From Bifidobacterium breve (GTDB taxonomy: Bacteria > Actinomycetota > Actinomycetes > Nanopelagicales > Nanopelagicaceae), in NCBI GenBank assembly GCA_945866305.1, contig CAMBGS010000002.1, positions 1-59,289 on the forward strand: a DNA stretch of 59,289 bases. The letters are read 5' to 3'. Position numbers and translations under genes: made by a program. Under the pieces are notes generated by a model. It did not search any database. It was not told the origin of the DNA and saw nothing but the letters and a program-made list of their open reading frames with translations. Below, one piece after another: positions 30,860 to 39,885 of this stretch; the first letter of the stretch is position 1; the number at the start of each line of letters is the position of its first letter.

Positions 30860-31870
30860 ATGAGTGAATCTCCTAGGAGTATGACAGCGATAGTTAAGAT
30901 GGCAATCGGTTCAGATTCAATTTCTGTGATCTCGTGGCCACGTCCCGTCCCTAAAGCGGGTCAAGTTATTTTAGAGGTACACGGCGCTGGTGTTTGTGGA
31001 ACGGATCTTCATATCGCAGTTGATGCTTATCCAAATATTCCACCAGTTGTTATGGGACATGAAGTTGCAGGGAAAGTCGTTGAAATCGGTAACGGCGTTG
31101 ATGCAAACTGGTTAGGTTTAAGAGTTGCCTGCGAAACGCATCACCAAGTTTGTAAATGTGATTTTTGCAGAGGCGGTCGAAGAAATTTATGCAAGAACAA
31201 GACATCTATGGGATCTTTTGTTGATGGCGGATTTGCTACTCACGTTGCAGTAGATGAGGAGTTGCTTCATTTAATTCCGGATTCGATTACAGATCATGAA
31301 TCTGCGTTAACGGAACCCTTGGCCTGTGTCTGCCACGTTCTTTTAGATCCACCATTAATCAACGTCGCAGATACAGTCTTAGTGATAGGTCCTGGGCCGA
31401 TTGGGTTACTAGCTGCCCAGGTGGCTAGAGCAATGGGAGGCATCGTGACAATTTGTGGCTTAGAAAAAGATCAGATGCGATTAGGCGTGGCACAAGATAT
31501 AGGTTTTAACACAACGCACTCTCCAGAACCAGAAGGTTTTGATGTTGTCATTGAATGTTCTGGTAGCGAAGGCGGCATTAGTACGGGGCTCAAATCAGCA
31601 CGACGTGGTGGTCGTTATATCGCCGTAGGAATAGTCGGTCATGATGTTAATTTCTCTGCAGATGCAATTCTGTACAAAGAACTTTTAATTAGTTCTGGTT
31701 TTGCTTCCACACCACAATCATGGAATCGAGCACTTAGACTATTAGAAAATTCACAAGTGTCGCTTTCTCCACTGATCAGTAGGGTAGAACCGCTAAAGAA
31801 TTGGCCGAGCGTCTATAAAGATTTAGGAAATGCTGATGTCCTAAAAATAGTATTTGATCCGAGAATCTAG
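30860..31870 (+). CDS. Zinc-dependent medium-chain alcohol dehydrogenase (polyol/threonine dehydrogenase-like)
   Basis: 336-aa MDR-family enzyme. Catalytic zinc ligands are in GAGVCGTDLHI and GHEVAGKVVEIG; the structural zinc lobe has four cysteines in CKCDFCRGGRRNLC; the NAD fold is GPGPIGLLAAQVA. Closest groups are L-threonine 3-dehydrogenase and sorbitol/iditol-type dehydrogenases, but the substrate is unknown. It has GGAG 8 nt before the ATG. It ends 11 nt from the convergent gatB stop. Codon use looks more AT-rich than in neighbouring housekeeping genes, so acquisition is possible. Confidence 0.85.
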   Translation: MSESPRSMTAIVKMAIGSDSISVISWPRPVPKAGQVILEVHGAGVCGTDLHIAVDAYPNIPPVVMGHEVAGKVVEIGNGVDANWLGLRVACETHHQVCKCDFCRGGRRNLCKNKTSMGSFVDGGFATHVAVDEELLHLIPDSITDHESALTEPLACVCHVLLDPPLINVADTVLVIGPGPIGLLAAQVARAMGGIVTICGLEKDQMRLGVAQDIGFNTTHSPEPEGFDVVIECSGSEGGISTGLKSARRGGRYIAVGIVGHDVNFSADAILYKELLISSGFASTPQSWNRALRLLENSQVSLSPLISRVEPLKNWPSVYKDLGNADVLKIVFDPRI

Positions 31871-31881
31871 CTACTAAAGGT

Positions 31882-33390
31882 TTAGTTAGAAGGCTGACCT
31901 AAATGGCCAAGCAGGAGCTCTCGTACGCGAGCGGCATCTGCTTGGCCTTTTGTCTCTTTCATGACTGCGCCAATTAGCGCGCCCGCTGCGGGAACATGTC
32001 CGTTGCGCACCTTATCGGCGGTCTCTACTTGATCTGCACAAACTTTTTCAATCGCTGCCATTAGTGCGCGATCATCGTTAACAACTTTGATACCGCGCTT
32101 GGCAACTACTTGACTTGGGGTTCCCTCCCCCGCGATTACGCCCTCTACAACTTGGCGCGCTAATTTATCTGTCAGCTCACCCGCAGCAACAAGTGCGACG
32201 ATTTCAGCAACATCTTTAGGTGCGATTGTAAGTTCGGTAAGCGCAACTTCTTTCTCGTTAGCAATACGGGAAATTTCACCTAGCCACCAAGTGCGCGCCT
32301 TAGTTGGATCTGCACCAAGCAGAACTGTCTCTTCGACAATATCTAGAACATCGGCGTTAATCATCGCCGCCATTTCTTTATCAGGCACAGCCCATTGCTC
32401 TTTCAGGCGTTTGCGACGAATTGAAGGGCGCTCTGGCTGTTGCGCGCGAAGCTCTTCAATCCAGGCAGCAGCAGGAGCAACTGGAACTAGATCTGGTTCT
32501 GGGAAGTAACGGTAATCCTCAGCTTGTTCCTTTGATCGACCCGAACGTGTAAGTCCAGTATCTTCTTGGAAGTGACGCGTCTCTTGTTTTACTTTCTTGC
32601 CTTCATTTAATAATTCGGCATGGCGGATCATTTCTCCACGAATCGCGCGTTCCACCGAACGCAGCGAGTTAACGTTCTTAGTCTCTGAACGAGTACCTAA
32701 TACATCTGACCCAATCAAACGCAGTGAAACGTTGGCGTCACATCTAAGTGAACCTTGCTCCATCTTCACATCTGAAACTTTAAGACCGCGCAAAATATCG
32801 CGAAGTTCAGCAACGTAAGCCTTGGCAACTTCTGGAGCATATTTCCCAGTGCCAGGAACGATCTTGGTAACAATTTCAACGAGCGGAATACCAGCGCGGT
32901 TGTAATCAAGAAGTGAATATTCGGCTCCGTGAATGCGACCGGTTGCGCCACCGACGTGGAGTGATTTGCCGGTGTCTTCTTCCATGTGCACGCGTTCAAT
33001 TTCGATACGGAATTGCTTCGCACCTTCATCGGTATCAATTTCAACATCAACAAAGCCATCAAAACAGATTGGCTCGTCGTATTGTGAAATCTGGAAGTTC
33101 TTCGGCATATCCGGATAGAAATAGTTTTTACGAGCGAAGCGGCTATGCGGCGCGATCTGACAATTAAGGGCTAAGCCAATCTTTATCGTTGATTCAATTG
33201 CCTTCGCATTTACAACCGGTAGCGCACCCGGTAGCGCAAGACACACTGGGCAAGTTTGGGTATTAGGTTCTCCACCGAAAGTTGTGCTGCAAGAACAGAA
33301 CATTTTTGATTCAGTATTTAGCTCGACGTGAACTTCTAGCCCCAATACCGGTTCGTACTTTGCAATTACATCATCGTATGAAAGCGCCAT
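31882..33390 (-). CDS. gatB: Asp-tRNA(Asn)/Glu-tRNA(Gln) amidotransferase subunit B
   Basis: tRNA-binding kinase subunit of the amidotransferase that converts Glu-tRNA(Gln) or Asp-tRNA(Asn) to the amidated form. [21 protein letters not shown] at the N-terminus and the C-terminal GatB/Yqey helical tail are diagnostic. ATG at 33390 gives 502 aa, overlaps the gatA stop as TAATG, and has a perfect GGAGG; the track's 33441 start lies inside gatA. Presence of GatCAB implies an indirect route for Gln- or Asn-tRNA. Confidence 0.96.
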   Translation of the reverse strand: MALSYDDVIAKYEPVLGLEVHVELNTESKMFCSCSTTFGGEPNTQTCPVCLALPGALPVVNAKAIESTIKIGLALNCQIAPHSRFARKNYFYPDMPKNFQISQYDEPICFDGFVDVEIDTDEGAKQFRIEIERVHMEEDTGKSLHVGGATGRIHGAEYSLLDYNRAGIPLVEIVTKIVPGTGKYAPEVAKAYVAELRDILRGLKVSDVKMEQGSLRCDANVSLRLIGSDVLGTRSETKNVNSLRSVERAIRGEMIRHAELLNEGKKVKQETRHFQEDTGLTRSGRSKEQAEDYRYFPEPDLVPVAPAAAWIEELRAQQPERPSIRRKRLKEQWAVPDKEMAAMINADVLDIVEETVLLGADPTKARTWWLGEISRIANEKEVALTELTIAPKDVAEIVALVAAGELTDKLARQVVEGVIAGEGTPSQVVAKRGIKVVNDDRALMAAIEKVCADQVETADKVRNGHVPAAGALIGAVMKETKGQADAARVRELLLGHLGQPSN

Positions 33391-34886
33391 TATTTGGCAC
33401 CTCCTAACGCTGGAGCTTTTGAAATCAAATGTCCACCCCATTTAGAAACAAGCGCTGCTTCAAGTGCTGCACCAACTTGATACAGGCGTTGATCCTGCAT
33501 CGCTGGAGCCATGATCTGGAAACCAACTGGCAAGTTATCTTCATCTGCCAGACCCGCAGGCAGGCTCATCCCGCAAATTCCAGCCAAGTTAACTGGAATT
33601 GTTGCAACATCGGCTAAATACATTGCAATTGGATCTTCGGACTTCTCACCGATCTTAAATGCGGTGATCGGAGATGTCGGAGATACCAATACATCCGCTT
33701 GGGTAAAAGCTTTCTTGTAATCTTCAATGATCAGAGTGCGAATCTTCTGTGCACTTCCGTAATAAGCATCGTAATAACCAGATGAAAGTGCATAGGTTCC
33801 GAGAATGATGCGACGCTTAACTTCGCGGCCAAAACCAGCTTCGCGGGTGGCGTTCATAACAGTTTCTGCTGATGCTCCGTCTGCTTCACCAGTGCGAAGT
33901 CCATAGCGCATGGCATCAAAGCGTGCCAAGTTAGAAGAGCATTCCGATGGCGCAATTAGATAATATGCAGCAAGCGCGTATTCAAAACTTGGACAATCCA
34001 CTTGCACTATTTCTGCCCCAAGGGAAGCCAAAATATCTAATGATTCATTGAAACGCGCCAGCACTCCTGTTTGATAACCATCACCTTGCAGTTGCTTAAT
34101 TACACCGATCTTTAAACCTTTAACATCGCCAGACTTTGCAGCGGCAACAACTGCGGGCACTGGTGCATTAAGACTGGTGGCATCCTTTGGATCGTGTCCG
34201 GCAATAACTTCGTGCAAGAGCGCGGTATCTAAAACTGTTCGACCAAATGGTCCGGCCTGATCCAAACTAGATGAGTACGCAATTAAGCCGTAGCGCGAGA
34301 CAGCGCCGTAAGTTGGACGAACACCAACAATTCCGGTGAGTGCGGCTGGCTGGCGAATAGAACCACCAGTATCTGAGCCGATTGCAATCGGTGCCTCAAA
34401 AGCACTTACAGCTGCAGCAGATCCACCACTTGAACCACCGGGTGTGCGTGTTAAATCCCAGGGATTGAATGTTGGTCCGTAACCAGAATTTTCAGTTGAT
34501 GAACCCATTGCAAATTCATCCATATTTGTCTTGCCTAAAATTACGACGCCAGCCGCTTTCAACTTTGCTACGACAGTTGAGTCATATGGTGGCTTCCAAT
34601 CCTGCAAAATCTTGGACCCTGCAGTTGTTGGAACTCCTTCTTGAGCGAGAACATCTTTAAGCGCAAGTGGGATTCCCGCAAGTGGACCTAACTTTTTTCC
34701 ACTGGCACGATCAGCATCAACAGCTGCCGCCTGCTTAAGTGCGCTTTCACCATCAACATGTAAGAAAGCTTTTACCTTCGGGTCAACCTCTGCGATCCGA
34801 TCTAAATGAAGTTTGGTTAGCTCAACAGAAGTGGTCTCGCCCTTTTCCAGGGCAGCCGACATTTGGGCAGCGGTATTTTTAATCAT
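33390..34886 (-). CDS. gatA: Asp-tRNA(Asn)/Glu-tRNA(Gln) amidotransferase subunit A
   Basis: Amidase-signature subunit that generates ammonia from glutamine. The Ser-cisSer-Lys triad is visible: Lys in [10 protein letters not shown] (about 78) and serines in [15 protein letters not shown] with [12 protein letters not shown]. 498 aa matches the family. It overlaps gatC by 4 nt and gatB by 1 nt, so the three subunits are translationally coupled. Confidence 0.97.
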   Translation of the reverse strand: MIKNTAAQMSAALEKGETTSVELTKLHLDRIAEVDPKVKAFLHVDGESALKQAAAVDADRASGKKLGPLAGIPLALKDVLAQEGVPTTAGSKILQDWKPPYDSTVVAKLKAAGVVILGKTNMDEFAMGSSTENSGYGPTFNPWDLTRTPGGSSGGSAAAVSAFEAPIAIGSDTGGSIRQPAALTGIVGVRPTYGAVSRYGLIAYSSSLDQAGPFGRTVLDTALLHEVIAGHDPKDATSLNAPVPAVVAAAKSGDVKGLKIGVIKQLQGDGYQTGVLARFNESLDILASLGAEIVQVDCPSFEYALAAYYLIAPSECSSNLARFDAMRYGLRTGEADGASAETVMNATREAGFGREVKRRIILGTYALSSGYYDAYYGSAQKIRTLIIEDYKKAFTQADVLVSPTSPITAFKIGEKSEDPIAMYLADVATIPVNLAGICGMSLPAGLADEDNLPVGFQIMAPAMQDQRLYQVGAALEAALVSKWGGHLISKAPALGGAK

Positions 34887-35182
34887 TCTGCTTCGCCCAA
34901 AATTTGAGGAACACGAAAACGTTGATCCTCCTGTGCCGGTGCGCCCGATAGCGCTTGATCTGGTGTCAGGCTTGGTAGAACTACATCTTCTCTAAAAATA
35001 TTTTCTAACGGTTGCGGATGCGAAGTCGCTTTTACACCTTCCAGGTTAAGTTCTTGGACGCGAGCGACTGCATCAAGGATGCTGCCAAATTGTGATGAAA
35101 GGTTTATGAGTTCGGCTTCGCTCATTTCGATGCGAGCCAGCGCGGCAAGTTTGGCTACTTCATCACGCGAAAGGCTGCTCAT
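34883..35182 (-). CDS. gatC: Asp-tRNA(Asn)/Glu-tRNA(Gln) amidotransferase subunit C
   Basis: Small stabilising subunit that links GatA and Gat[21 protein letters not shown] is the canonical start. The ATG at 35182 has AGGAG 5 nt upstream and gives 99 aa; the track's longer start runs into proA. It starts 30 nt after the proA stop and may be in one transcript with obg-proBA. Confidence 0.95.
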   Translation of the reverse strand: MSSLSRDEVAKLAALARIEMSEAELINLSSQFGSILDAVARVQELNLEGVKATSHPQPLENIFREDVVLPSLTPDQALSGAPAQEDQRFRVPQILGEAE

Positions 35183-35211
35183 AATGCTCCTGAGTTTAAT
35201 GAGAAAGGTGG

Positions 35212-36480
35212 TTAGTTGCGAATTTGACCGTCGCCGGTGACGATCCAAGTCGTAGTCGTCATCGCTTCTAACCCCATTGGGCCGCGGGCATGTAACTTTT
35301 GATTTGAGATGCCAATTTCAGCGCCGAAGCCCATCTGCTCGCCATCAGTAAATCTAGTTGATGTATTTACCATTACCGCAGCGCAATCAGAGAGCGCGAT
35401 GAAACGATCAGCGTTGGCTTTATTTTCCGTAACAATTGCTTCGGTGTGATTTGTTCCGTACTTTGCAATGTGATCTGCCGCTGCATCTACCGAATCGACA
35501 ACACCCACATTCATCTCAAGAATTCCGTACTCAGTGCACCAATTCTCTTCGGTTGCAGCGGTGGCTGCGATTCCAAACTTTTCAGCAACTTTCTGCGCAG
35601 TTGAATCTGCATGCAGAACAACTCCGGCGTCAGAAAGCGCTTTAAGAGCCATTGGCAAGAAAGTTGGAGCGATTGCGCGATGTACCAGCAAAGTTTCTGC
35701 TGCGTTACAGACGCTAGGGCGGTGAGTTTTAGAGTTGATTAGAATTGGTAAGGCTTTTTCGATATCAGCAAATTCATCTACATAAACGTGGCAAACCCCT
35801 GCGCCCGTTTCTATGGTTGGCACAGTTGACTCGTCTACGACCATGCGGATTAGCGCTGCGCTCCCTCGTGGAATTACTAGATCTACTTTGCCACGGGCGT
35901 TGAGTAACGCCTTAACCGTGGCGCGATCATCTGATGGCACAAGTTGAATAACTTCTGGAGAAATCTTTGTGCTTGAAAGAGCATCACGCATTACCGTCAC
36001 AAGCACTTGATTACTCGCCGCCGCAGTTGAGGATCCGCGCAATAAGGCAGCGTTGCCAGACATTAACAAGATAACTGCAGCATCAACTGTGACATTCGGG
36101 CGCGCTTCATAGACCATCCCGATTACTCCGAATGGAACGGAAATCTGTTTTAAATCTAAACCATTTGGCAAGGTGGAGTGACGAAGTACTTGACCAAGTG
36201 GGTCTGGAAGATCAGCTACCAAGCGAGCTCCATTTGCAATTGCCGCAACACGAGATTCATTAAGCAGCAATCGATCTTGCATTTGTGGGTGCATATCTTC
36301 AGCCTGAGCACGTGCAATATCTTCGGCATTCGCTTTCAATATCTCTGCGCAGCGTGATTCGATCGCATCGGCTATCGCATATAAAGCAGCCTTACGTTCG
36401 GCCCCAGTAGCAGTCGATAAAGTGCGGGCAGCCGTGCGCGATTTCACGGCCAACTCGGAGACTATTTTGACGGCGTCCAT
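35212..36480 (-). CDS. proA: Gamma-glutamyl phosphate reductase
   Basis: NADPH-dependent reduction of glutamyl phosphate to the semialdehyde, second step of proline synthesis. 422-aa aldehyde-dehydrogenase-fold protein. VPFGVIGMVYEARPNVTVDAA, the catalytic cysteine region HRPSVCNAAETLLVH (about 257) and FTDGEQMGFGAEIGIS near the C-terminus are typical. 23 nt downstream of proB. Confidence 0.96.
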   Translation of the reverse strand: MDAVKIVSELAVKSRTAARTLSTATGAERKAALYAIADAIESRCAEILKANAEDIARAQAEDMHPQMQDRLLLNESRVAAIANGARLVADLPDPLGQVLRHSTLPNGLDLKQISVPFGVIGMVYEARPNVTVDAAVILLMSGNAALLRGSSTAAASNQVLVTVMRDALSSTKISPEVIQLVPSDDRATVKALLNARGKVDLVIPRGSAALIRMVVDESTVPTIETGAGVCHVYVDEFADIEKALPILINSKTHRPSVCNAAETLLVHRAIAPTFLPMALKALSDAGVVLHADSTAQKVAEKFGIAATAATEENWCTEYGILEMNVGVVDSVDAAADHIAKYGTNHTEAIVTENKANADRFIALSDCAAVMVNTSTRFTDGEQMGFGAEIGISNQKLHARGPMGLEAMTTTTWIVTGDGQIRN

Positions 36481-36503
36481 TGGTAAAGGTTATCGGTTTC
36501 TAA

Positions 36504-37622
36504 TTATCCGAGGAGTACTAAATCATCACGATGAACAAGTTCTCGCTCGAACTCAGCACCTAACGCTGCGGCAAGTTCTTTAGTAGAACGCCCTAACATT
36601 TGTGGGATTTCATGTGAGTCGAAGGCGACTAAACCGCGAGCGATAACTTTTTTGTCGGGACCAACAAGTTCGACAGTATCGCCTGAGATAAATTCGCCTT
36701 CAACGGCAGTGACGCCAGCAGGCAGAAGTGAAACTCCTCTTTCAAGAATTGCAGTGACCGCTCCAGCATCAAGAATTAGGCGCCCGCGTGGAGTAGAAGC
36801 GTGAGCTAGCCAGAGCAATCGTGAATTCGAGCGAGTGCCGTGCGCAGCAAAGAAAGTACCAACTTCAGCGCCGACGAGTGCAGACTCTGCTTTGACTAAT
36901 GAGGTTAGCAACATTGGAATACCTGCACCTGTTGAAATTCGGGCTGCTTCAATCTTAGTAACCATTCCCCCGCTGCCCACACCTGCTGAGCCAGCACCAC
37001 CAAGTTCAATACTTTCGACATCGCTTATGTGATCGACAAAATGAATTGCCTTCGCTCCAGATTGCGAAGGTGGCGCATCGTATAGCGCATCCACGTCAGA
37101 AATTAGAACTAATAAATCTGCACTGACCAACAGTGATACGAGCGCAGCTAGGCGATCATTATCGCCAAAGCGAATCTCTTGAGTGCCAACCGAATCGTTC
37201 TCATTGATGATTGGAACTACGCCTAATAAAAGTAATTTATTGAGGGTTTGCTGCGCATTTTGATAATGTGAGCGACGGACCACATCTTCGGTAGTCAACA
37301 ATACTTGGGAAGACACCAAATTGTGGCGCGAGAAATTTTCGTTGTACTTTGCAATTAGCAAGCCTTGTCCGACTGAGGCAGCCGCTTGTTGCGTGGCAAG
37401 ATCTTTTGGGCGCGCACTCAAGCCCAGTGGAGCAAGGCCAGCGGCAATTGCACCAGATGAAACTAGGAGAACTTCAGCTCCACGTGCACGAAGCGAAGCA
37501 ACCAAATCTACAATTTTAGAAACTGATTCACTATCTAACTTAGAACCTGCGGTTCCAGTGAGTGATGAGGAGCCAATTTTGATTACAACGCGTTTTGCTG
37601 TGGTGACTGCGCTGCGGCTCAT
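36504..37622 (-). CDS. proB: Glutamate 5-kinase with PUA domain
   Basis: Phosphorylates glutamate in the first step of proline synthesis. VVIKIGSSSLTG, LVSSGAIAAGLAPLG and INENDSVGTQEIRFGDNDRLAALV are amino-acid-kinase motifs. The C-terminal 90 residues (from about 280) are the PUA domain, which the E. coli enzyme also has and some others lack. 372 aa. It begins at the base next to the obg stop. Confidence 0.96.
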   Translation of the reverse strand: MSRSAVTTAKRVVIKIGSSSLTGTAGSKLDSESVSKIVDLVASLRARGAEVLLVSSGAIAAGLAPLGLSARPKDLATQQAAASVGQGLLIAKYNENFSRHNLVSSQVLLTTEDVVRRSHYQNAQQTLNKLLLLGVVPIINENDSVGTQEIRFGDNDRLAALVSLLVSADLLVLISDVDALYDAPPSQSGAKAIHFVDHISDVESIELGGAGSAGVGSGGMVTKIEAARISTGAGIPMLLTSLVKAESALVGAEVGTFFAAHGTRSNSRLLWLAHASTPRGRLILDAGAVTAILERGVSLLPAGVTAVEGEFISGDTVELVGPDKKVIARGLVAFDSHEIPQMLGRSTKELAAALGAEFERELVHRDDLVLLG

Positions 37623-39113
37623 TTACTTATCCTCGTTTGGTGTTGGCTCGGTGAGGCGTGGAGTTTTTGGGTCCTCCACGTTGTACTCCCATTGTTGCGC
37701 AATTTCATCGTCTGATAGTTGATCGACAACCCTTTCTTCTACAACCCAAGCGCCTTCTAGGCGAGAATCTTCGCCGCGGCGGTGTAGGTGTCCGGCTAGT
37801 TGCTCTGCGCCAGCTTCGATAGTTGGCTCCCATTCAAAGACAACTTCGTTATCACCGGAACCGATGCGAACTTCGCTACCTGCAACAGCTCCCTTTTTAA
37901 ATAGCTCTTTTTCAACGCCGAGTTGTGCCAGGCGATCTGCCAGATAACCAATAGCTTCTGCATTTTTAAAGTTTGTTTGGCGAACCCAACGAACAACTTT
38001 CTGTCCGCGCACGCTAAATGAACCATCGGCATTTGCTTGCACTGTGTAGCCAGAGTCATCGACCGCAGTTGGGCGCAAGATGATTCGTGTGCGCTCCTCG
38101 GTTACTGCAGCAGCGCGCTCTTTCTGTACTAATCGCGCCATCGCATAAAGAAGTTCTTGCAGGCCTTCGCGGCTGGCAGCCGACACTGGATAAACCTCAT
38201 AGCCCTTATCGCGAAGTGATTGCGCGACCATATCGGCCATCGCTTTGCCATCAGGTAGATCAATTTTATTTAGCGCAACGATACGGACACGATCTTCTAG
38301 GCCGCCGTATATCGCTAACTCGGCTTCAATGATTTCTAAATCACTGACTGGATCGCGATCCGTTTCTAAGGTTCCGCAATCGAGTACGTGAACTAAGGCC
38401 ACGCAACGTTCGACGTGACGCAAGAATTCCAGGCCCAGACCTTTGCCTTGTGATGCACCGGGAATTAAACCTGGAACATCGGCTACGGTGAAACGAGTTT
38501 CTCCTGCTTGAACAACGCCCAAGTTAGGAACCAAAGTTGTAAATGGATAGTCAGCAATCTTTGGTCGAGCCGCAGAAATTGCCGCGATCAGTGATGACTT
38601 ACCTGCACTTGGATATCCAACAAGTGCAATATCGGCGACCGATTTAAGTTCTAGGTAAAGAGTGCGTTCTTCACCTGGTTCACCAAGGAGTGCAAAACCT
38701 GGTGCGCGGCGTTTAGAAGATGAGAGAGCTAAGTTGCCAAGTCCACCATGACCGCCTTGCGCCGCAAGAAAGGTTGTGCCAGTACCAATTAAATCTGCGA
38801 GTTGATTACCTTTTGCATCGAACACAACTGTGCCATTTGGAACAGGAAGAATTAAGTCTTCACCGTATGTGCCATCTTTACGATCGCCATAACCTTGTGA
38901 GCCAGAAGTTGCTTTGCGATGTGGTGAGTGATGAAAATCTAGGAGCGTAGTCACGCTGGAATCAACGATAAGAATAATGTCGCCACCGCGTCCACCGTTT
39001 CCACCATCTGGGCCGCCCAGTGGCTTAAATTTCTCGCGCTTAACAGAGACACAACCGTCTCCACCTTTTCCGGCAGCCGCATAGAGCGTTACACGATCGA
39101 TGAACGTTGTCAT
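37623..39113 (-). CDS. obg: Obg family GTPase
   Basis: Essential GTPase in 50S ribosome assembly and stress signalling. The N-terminal glycine-rich Obg fold ([20 protein letters not shown]) precedes the G domain with [27 protein letters not shown] and NKIDLPDG. An OCT domain (about 345-425) with the actinobacteria-typical acidic tail follows. 496 aa. Followed upstream by a bidirectional terminator hairpin that separates it from rpmA. Confidence 0.96.
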   Translation of the reverse strand: MTTFIDRVTLYAAAGKGGDGCVSVKREKFKPLGGPDGGNGGRGGDIILIVDSSVTTLLDFHHSPHRKATSGSQGYGDRKDGTYGEDLILPVPNGTVVFDAKGNQLADLIGTGTTFLAAQGGHGGLGNLALSSSKRRAPGFALLGEPGEERTLYLELKSVADIALVGYPSAGKSSLIAAISAARPKIADYPFTTLVPNLGVVQAGETRFTVADVPGLIPGASQGKGLGLEFLRHVERCVALVHVLDCGTLETDRDPVSDLEIIEAELAIYGGLEDRVRIVALNKIDLPDGKAMADMVAQSLRDKGYEVYPVSAASREGLQELLYAMARLVQKERAAAVTEERTRIILRPTAVDDSGYTVQANADGSFSVRGQKVVRWVRQTNFKNAEAIGYLADRLAQLGVEKELFKKGAVAGSEVRIGSGDNEVVFEWEPTIEAGAEQLAGHLHRRGEDSRLEGAWVVEERVVDQLSDDEIAQQWEYNVEDPKTPRLTEPTPNEDK

Positions 39114-39150
39114 CCCTTAACGCTCCTTCCCGAAAACTGTTAATGAAATA

Positions 39151-39185
39151 AAAAGAGCGAGCCACGGACGCGGCTCGCTCTTTTT
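39151..39185. terminator. Intrinsic terminator between rpmA and obg
   Basis: AAAAGAGCGAGCC and GGCTCGCTCTTTT form a 13-bp perfect stem with an 8-nt loop, flanked by A and T runs on each side, so it can work in both directions. On the minus strand it lies after the rpmA stop (39198) and before the obg start (39113), probably giving partial termination that raises ribosomal protein output over obg-proBA. Confidence 0.88.
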
Positions 39186-39197
39186 GAGAAACCTAAA

Positions 39198-39452
39198 TTA
39201 AGCTACCGGAACCACATTCACTACACGACGTCCGCGAGCGCGACCGAATTCAACTGCGCCTGCAGCAAGTGCAAACAAAGTGTCATCCTTACCGCGACCT
39301 ACGTTCTTGCCTGGGTGAAAATGTGTACCGCGCTGGCGAACCAAAATTTCGCCGGCATTAACTTCTTGTCCACCGAAGCGCTTGATGCCAAGGTACTGTG
39401 GATTTGAATCGCGACCGTTACGTGTCGAGGAGACACCCTTCTTACTTGCCAT
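39198..39452 (-). CDS. rpmA: 50S ribosomal protein L27
   Basis: Large-subunit protein near the peptidyl transferase centre. [29 protein letters not shown] is the unmistakable start, with no N-terminal prosequence. 84 aa is normal. AAGGGGCTGAAAA supplies the ribosome-binding site. It is 11 nt after rplU and ends 13 nt before a terminator. Confidence 0.97.
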   Translation of the reverse strand: MASKKGVSSTRNGRDSNPQYLGIKRFGGQEVNAGEILVRQRGTHFHPGKNVGRGKDDTLFALAAGAVEFGRARGRRVVNVVPVA

Positions 39453-39463
39453 TTTTCAGCCCC

Positions 39464-39778
39464 TTATTTCACGCCGCTGATAGCGGTGATCTTGACTCGA
39501 GTTTGCTGTGCACGAAAACCTTGACGGCGGCGATAGCCAGTCTTGTTCATGTAACGAAGGATGTCGATCTTTGGACCTTTTACTTCATCGATAACTTCGC
39601 CAGTAACTTTTACGCCACTGAGAACCTTTGGATCAGATGTGACGCTTGCTCCATCAACGACGAGAAGTGCAGGGAAAGTTACTGATGCACCAGCAGCTTG
39701 GTCGATGCGATCGACAGTGATGGTTTCACCAACGGTGACTTTCTCCTGGCGGCCGCCAGCTTTAACAATTGCGTACAC
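39464..39778 (-). CDS. rplU: 50S ribosomal protein L21
   Basis: Large-subunit protein of 104 aa; [18 protein letters not shown] and [17 protein letters not shown] are characteristic. The start codon is GTG at 39778 with GGAG about 9 nt upstream. It has its own promoter candidate, so L21-L27 can be transcribed independently of rne. Confidence 0.96.
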   Translation of the reverse strand: MYAIVKAGGRQEKVTVGETITVDRIDQAAGASVTFPALLVVDGASVTSDPKVLSGVKVTGEVIDEVKGPKIDILRYMNKTGYRRRQGFRAQQTRVKITAISGVK

Positions 39779-39843
39779 GATTCTTGCTCCAGTTCATTTC
39801 ACGCTCGCACAGCCCTAGATGGGAAGTGATCGAGCAGAGGCTA

Positions 39844-39873
39844 AGGGTACGGATTTCGCCCCCCTAGGGTCAA
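39844..39873 (-). promoter_or_regulatory. Promoter of rplU-rpmA
   Basis: TTGACC (39868-39873) and TACCCT (39844-39849) with an 18-nt spacer form a good housekeeping promoter in the 107-nt gap between rne and rplU. The start would fall near 39837, leaving a leader of about 60 nt. The spacer carries a G-run (CTAGGGGGG). Confidence 0.6.
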
Positions 39874-39885
39874 ATTGAGGTATTT

